Position numbers and translations under genes: made by a program. 8,757 nt of DNA from Pseudomonadota bacterium (GTDB lineage Bacteria; Bdellovibrionota; Bdellovibrionia; Bdellovibrionales; JAEYZS01): the NCBI GenBank assembly GCA_023427925.1, contig JAEYZS010000042.1, positions 1 to 8,757 on the forward strand, given 5' to 3'. Shown here in pieces: positions 5,977-8,757 of the stretch. A model generated the notes under the pieces. The model saw only the letters and a program-made list of their open reading frames with translations, was not told where the DNA came from and ran no database searches. Position 1 is the stretch's first letter, and each line of letters begins with the position of its first letter.

Positions 5977-5995
5977 GTGTCTCATAGTGAGACAC
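5977..5995. promoter_or_regulatory. Dyad-symmetric site, candidate enhancer-binding-protein site
   Basis: GTGTCTCA-TAG-TGAGACAC is a perfect 8-bp inverted repeat with a 3-bp centre. Its centre (5986) lies about 76 bp upstream of the start predicted from the sigma-54-type element at 6036-6051. Sigma-54 activators of the NtrC/PspF class commonly bind dyads in roughly this position. There is no U-run, and a 3-nt loop makes a terminator role less likely. Confidence 0.45.
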
Positions 5996-6035
5996 TCTAT
6001 CTATTTGAAACTTCACAAAACTCTCATTAAACCTT

Positions 6036-6051
6036 TGGCATAAGGGGTGCA
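6036..6051 (+). promoter_or_regulatory. Predicted sigma-54 (-24/-12) promoter of the secreted-protein gene
   Basis: TGGCATAAGGGGTGCA matches the RpoN pattern TGGCAC-N5-TTGCA, with the invariant GG (6037-6038) and GC (6049-6050) at the correct separation. Departures are at the C and G after TGGCA and the first T of TTGC. The predicted start is near 6062, giving a leader of about 27 bases that contains AAAGGAG (6077-6083). I saw no better sigma-70 pair close to the gene. Confidence 0.55.
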
Positions 6052-6088
6052 CTTCTTATTGTTGAGTTAAATAAACAAAGGAGTTTAT

Positions 6089-6778
6089 ATGATTAATTTT
6101 AAAACGGTATCTACAGCATTAGTATTAGTGTTGTCTGTTTCAAGTAACGTTTATGCAGAAAATAATTCGAAAATTAAGCCAGCTGACAATGGCGATAGTT
6201 ACATTATCGAGCTCAGCGAAGAAGAGTATAAGGCTCTTGAGTCAAAATATAAAACGGCGGAAAAGGTGGTAGACTCTATAATCCATACTAATTTTGGTGT
6301 ATTAGCAGCTACAGCTGGAATCGTTGCTGATGATGTAGTAGTCAGCCAACTTGAAAGGAATATGGCAAGACGGGCGGTTATAGTGAAGGATACGGTCGCA
6401 AAAGTTGGTCCCGAAGCTGGTAAACGCTTTGCAGAGCTTGGTAAATTAATGGATGGAGCGACTAAAAATGCAATTAGAGTGGTTAAAGTGGGATCAAGAG
6501 TGTTTATCGTGGGTGGAGTTGCGGTTACAGGATGGGAAATTGGTCAATTGATAAATATAGTAGACGAAAAATTCTTAGGAAGTGCCATCAATAGAAATGT
6601 CGGAAATGTTATTGGTCCTGTTATCGACTATGGTAGAGATATTGGTAGTCCGCTAACTGAAGGTAATGCTCTTGGAGCAGCACAAAATGCAGCTAGACCA
6701 TTCCTTCTTACGCAAACTCGAGTTCTAAAAGCCTTAAAAGAGAAAACTGCTCAACAGTCTTCACAAGCAGCAAACTAA
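6089..6778 (+). CDS. Secreted or periplasmic protein of unknown function
   Basis: 229 residues. A classic Sec signal peptide (MINFK, a hydrophobic core, then SNVYA) predicts cleavage after Ala23. The mature protein has no cysteine and matches no family I know. An acidic segment (about 34-52, SYIIELSEEEYKALESKY) leads into alanine/valine-rich helices (about 58-130). A glycine-rich hydrophobic stretch follows at about 131-158 (VVKVGSRVFIVGGVAVTGWEIGQ), long enough to enter a membrane or pack as a helical hairpin, and then a Gly/Asn-rich region and a polar, basic end. AAAGGAG, five bases upstream, fixes the ATG at 6089. It is a single-gene unit with its own sigma-54-type promoter and a terminator after the stop, which suggests condition-dependent expression. 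A membrane-active or envelope-associated role is possible but rests only on the hydrophobic stretch. Confidence 0.85.
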   Translation: MINFKTVSTALVLVLSVSSNVYAENNSKIKPADNGDSYIIELSEEEYKALESKYKTAEKVVDSIIHTNFGVLAATAGIVADDVVVSQLERNMARRAVIVKDTVAKVGPEAGKRFAELGKLMDGATKNAIRVVKVGSRVFIVGGVAVTGWEIGQLINIVDEKFLGSAINRNVGNVIGPVIDYGRDIGSPLTEGNALGAAQNAARPFLLTQTRVLKALKEKTAQQSSQAAN

Positions 6779-6801
6779 AATTAATTATAATTTTAAAGAT
6801 A

Positions 6802-6831
6802 GAGTCGTTCAAGTAGAGCGGCTCGGTTTTT
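6802..6831 (+). terminator. Rho-independent terminator after the secreted-protein gene
   Basis: GAGTCGT (6802-6808) pairs with GCGGCTC (6818-6824), seven pairs including two wobbles, around a 9-nt loop; GGTTTTT follows. It lies 24 bases after the stop at 6778 and 11 bases beyond the dsbD stop on the opposite strand, so it may also end the dsbD transcript, though its U-run is weaker in that direction. Confidence 0.65.
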
Positions 6832-6841
6832 GCTGGGATTT

Positions 6842-8416
6842 CTAATTGTCTTTAAAAGTGGTTAATTTTTTGAGGCGTTTTATAAAATCTAAAGGCGGCT
6901 CATACCCTGTTAAAGTTAGATCTTTTCTGATAGTTCCATCTCGCTCGATAAATATAATCGTTGGTAATCCGATTACTCCGTATTTTTCTAACACCGGAGT
7001 TACTTGGTCGTTCTCGGTTGTTGCATCTACTTTTAATAGTAGTGCGTCCTTCATTTCGCGTTTTACTTCTAGGTTCCCAAATGTAAATTTCTCTAACTCT
7101 TTACAGGCTGCACACCAGTCGGCATAGAAATCGATGATAACTGGTTGTTTATTAACGGCTTCATTAACAATTTTTTCAGAGTACATTGTCCAGCCTGAGA
7201 ATTTAGAAGTGGATTCTGCAGAGGGTGGTGTAACATAAGGTTTTAAAACTGGCCACACGTAATAAAAACCCATCAAAATGAGAATCACTCCGAAGCCTTT
7301 TTTAACCTTAATCATCCATGGACCAGTTTTAGGAAGTTTGCTTAAGAGTTGTGAGAAGGTTCCTAGCAAAATAAAAATCAATCCTAATCCCATCGCATAA
7401 GTAAACAGCAAGAAAAAGCCCAGTATCGCTTTTTGAGTTTGAGCAACATAAGTTAAAAGAGCAATTAAAACAGGTCCCACACAAGGGCTTGCGACAATGC
7501 CTGCCACAAGACCAGATAAATAAGCCCCTACGTAACCTTGGGAAATTTTTTTGTTTCCGATCCTTGTGCGGATAAATACGGGAATCTGAATTTCGTATAA
7601 GCCAAACATACTGAGAGCCATGGCAATAAATAATAGCGCAATTGCTGAAACCACATACGGACTGCTCAAGTAAGATCCAAAAAGAGTTCCTGTTTTTGCT
7701 GCTGCTAATCCCAAAAGTGAGTAGGTGGTCGCAATACCATGAACATAAATTACACTGATGACAAAACCCTTCCATCTGGATTTTCCAATTGTTTGAGATC
7801 CCAAGATAGAGAGTGTAATGGGAATCATCGGGAATATACAGGGAGTGAAACTTGTGAGGACTCCCGCAAAAAATATAAATAAAAACGCAAGGAGTGAGCC
7901 TTGAACTATGAGGTCTTCAACAGAGATATCCGAAAACGATTGAGCCAGCGTAATTTTTTGAGGTGGTTCAACACCGAGTAAAGGAATTGAAACGATTTTA
8001 TTTGTCGGCAGGAGGCAAAACTCTTCAGAGCAAGCTTGGTAGGTAATCTGTAGATTAAATACCCTAGGAATATCCTTAACGTTGAACTCAAGACTGAGCT
8101 CCGATGATTCCTTAATCCCTCTTTTATGTTGTTTTGAAAATTTATCAAAGAATTCGATGAGGGGAGAAAATCTAAATTTTTTGATTTCTATTCCAGATTC
8201 TGGCTCCAGAACTTTAAATTTAAAAGATTCGTAGTAGGCATAGTAACCTTCGGGAAGCGACAAGTTCAGCTGGATTTCGTTTTCCGCATTCACCTTTAAT
8301 TGGACTGGTGCGGGCGCTTCCACTCTGAGTGGATCTTTTACGGCTTCAACAGCATTTGCAAAAGAACTAAGTAGTGAAAACGATAGTGCCAAAACTGTAA
8401 AAGTAAAGTGTCTCAT
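6842..8416 (-). CDS. dsbD: Thiol:disulfide interchange protein DsbD
   Basis: 524 residues, close to the 565 of E. coli DsbD. DsbD passes electrons from cytoplasmic thioredoxin across the inner membrane to periplasmic partners (DsbC/DsbG, cytochrome c maturation thioredoxins). A signal peptide ends SSFANA (cleavage after about Ala22). The N-terminal domain (about 25-150) holds Cys129 and Cys134 (ACSEEFC). The membrane domain (about 170-392, eight helices expected) holds the redox pair Cys193 (FTPCIFPMIP) and Cys312 (ASPCVGPVL). The C-terminal thioredoxin-like domain (about 405-520) has WCAAC with Cys435 and Cys438, plus the cis-Pro of GLPT at 485. All six redox cysteines of the cascade are present, so it should be fully functional. 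The ATG at 8416 has AAGGA four bases upstream. It stands alone, divergent from motA, with no cytochrome-maturation or dsbC gene visible here. Confidence 0.97.
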   Translation of the reverse strand: MRHFTFTVLALSFSLLSSFANAVEAVKDPLRVEAPAPVQLKVNAENEIQLNLSLPEGYYAYYESFKFKVLEPESGIEIKKFRFSPLIEFFDKFSKQHKRGIKESSELSLEFNVKDIPRVFNLQITYQACSEEFCLLPTNKIVSIPLLGVEPPQKITLAQSFSDISVEDLIVQGSLLAFLFIFFAGVLTSFTPCIFPMIPITLSILGSQTIGKSRWKGFVISVIYVHGIATTYSLLGLAAAKTGTLFGSYLSSPYVVSAIALLFIAMALSMFGLYEIQIPVFIRTRIGNKKISQGYVGAYLSGLVAGIVASPCVGPVLIALLTYVAQTQKAILGFFLLFTYAMGLGLIFILLGTFSQLLSKLPKTGPWMIKVKKGFGVILILMGFYYVWPVLKPYVTPPSAESTSKFSGWTMYSEKIVNEAVNKQPVIIDFYADWCAACKELEKFTFGNLEVKREMKDALLLKVDATTENDQVTPVLEKYGVIGLPTIIFIERDGTIRKDLTLTGYEPPLDFIKRLKKLTTFKDN

Positions 8417-8461
8417 TTTATCCTTATCGGTGAGTTTCTATTATTCACTTATAACTTAAGT

Positions 8462-8473
8462 CCAGACGTCTGG
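8462..8473. promoter_or_regulatory. 12-bp palindrome between dsbD and motA
   Basis: CCAGACGTCTGG is perfectly self-complementary and lies 45 bp upstream of the dsbD start and 107 bp upstream of motA, in a place where it could act on either promoter. About two perfect 12-bp palindromes are expected by chance in a window this size, so position is the only reason to list it. Confidence 0.3.
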
Positions 8474-8510
8474 GTAGAGGTTAGCCGAATTAAAAAGACC
8501 TAAGTCAAGA

Positions 8511-8541
8511 CTGACATTGGGAATCAAAATTTACTTAATAT
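8511..8541 (+). promoter_or_regulatory. Possible sigma-70-type promoter for motA
   Basis: CTGACA (8511-8516) is one base off TTGACA. TTAATAT (8535-8541) supplies a partial -10 at 18-19 bp spacing. Transcription would start near 8548, with GAGGAG (8570-8575) and the ATG at 8581 downstream. The -10 and spacing are imperfect, so this is tentative. Confidence 0.3.
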
Positions 8542-8580
8542 GTTGAGGAGCTTAAGCCGAAAAAGCCTCGAGGAGATTTT

Positions 8581-8757
8581 ATGGGTATAGTTGGGTTTAT
8601 AGTTGTATTCGCGATGGTCTTCGGAGGATACGTTCTCCATGGTGGGCAAATGCGTATCATGTGGCAACCTACCGAGTACATGGTTATTTTTGGTGGTGCT
8701 CTGGGTGCGATCATTATTTCATCTCCGATATCAAACATTAAAGCAATGATCGGGATG
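8581..8757 (+). CDS. motA: Flagellar motor stator protein MotA, 3' truncated by window edge
   Basis: Only the first 59 residues are present and the frame is still open at the window end. The visible part begins MGIVGFIVVFAMVFGGYVLHGG, followed by QPTEYMVIFGGALGAIIISSP. This matches the MotA N-terminus: TM1 with the VFGGY motif, a short loop with Gly-Gly, the conserved Gln-Pro-x-Glu, and the Gly-rich start of TM2. MotA with MotB forms the inner-membrane ion channel that drives flagellar rotation; motB would be expected just beyond the edge. GAGGAG, five bases before the ATG, supports the start. The preceding gene, dsbD, is divergent, so motA is probably the first gene of its operon. MotA, PomA and related stators share this N-terminus, so proton or sodium use cannot be told. 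Confidence 0.92.
   Translation, partial: MGIVGFIVVFAMVFGGYVLHGGQMRIMWQPTEYMVIFGGALGAIIISSPISNIKAMIGM

Noticed and set aside
7329..7775. 148-residue minus-strand open frame within dsbD
   Set aside because: It is a frame-shifted shadow of the DsbD membrane domain, whose real frame is continuous with all six redox cysteines.
8537..8563. Sigma-28 (FliA) promoter for motA using GCCGAAAA (8556-8563)
   Set aside because: The -10 looks good, but the -35 at the required spacing matches poorly and transcription would start at the Shine-Dalgarno, leaving no usable leader.
8535..8738. 67-residue minus-strand open frame at the right edge
   Set aside because: It is antisense to motA, which has a Shine-Dalgarno and clear MotA motifs.
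1..8757. CRISPR array, tRNA/rRNA genes, insertion sequence or prophage
   Set aside because: Reading both strands I saw no regular spaced repeats, cloverleaf-type sequences, transposase or integrase genes, or phage proteins.

Overview
This window looks like chromosomal DNA from a Gram-negative, flagellated, low-GC member of the Bdellovibrionota (a low-GC Bdellovibrio or relative). The evidence is indirect: a diderm gene set (signal peptides, an outer-membrane-type lipoprotein, a full three-domain DsbD), a MotA stator start, E. coli-like Shine-Dalgarno and sigma-70 signals, one good sigma-54 signal, and several conserved-looking proteins of no family I recognise. Base composition appears to be a little over 40% G+C by eye. 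There are no tRNA or rRNA genes, CRISPR arrays, insertion sequences or phage genes.

Layout. Positions 1-2022 (+) hold the 3' part of a secreted zinc metalloprotease of the thermolysin/fungalysin (M4/M36-like) type; its start lies outside the window. A bidirectional terminator (about 2047-2073) separates it from a convergent gene for a two-TM protein with a HAMP domain and no output domain (2072-2701, -). Divergent from that is an 11-residue-repeat coiled-coil lipoprotein (2788-3534, +). Its stop codon overlaps that of a convergent S4-domain rRNA pseudouridine synthase (3531-4322, -), with a terminator hairpin inside the lipoprotein's last codons. Upstream of the synthase on the same strand, and overlapping it by 82 bp, is an unrecognised 337-residue protein (4241-5254, -).

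A 178-bp divergent region (5255-5432) carries a striking 24-bp-arm inverted repeat immediately before the Shine-Dalgarno of a 151-residue heptad coiled-coil protein (5433-5888, +). The next 200 bp (5889-6088) hold two palindromes and a -24/-12 sigma-54 promoter placed correctly for a secreted protein of unknown function (6089-6778, +). That gene ends in a terminator and faces dsbD (6842-8416, -). A 164-bp divergent region (8417-8580) with a 12-bp palindrome separates dsbD from motA (8581 to the window end, +).

How they fit together. The window is mostly single-gene transcription units rather than a pathway operon. Envelope functions dominate: secreted protease, HAMP membrane protein, coiled-coil lipoprotein, sigma-54-type secreted protein, DsbD for periplasmic thiol reduction, and MotA for motility. 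The most promising undescribed items are the sigma-54/dyad-controlled secreted protein, the hendecad lipoprotein, and the large hairpin in the leader of the coiled-coil gene.
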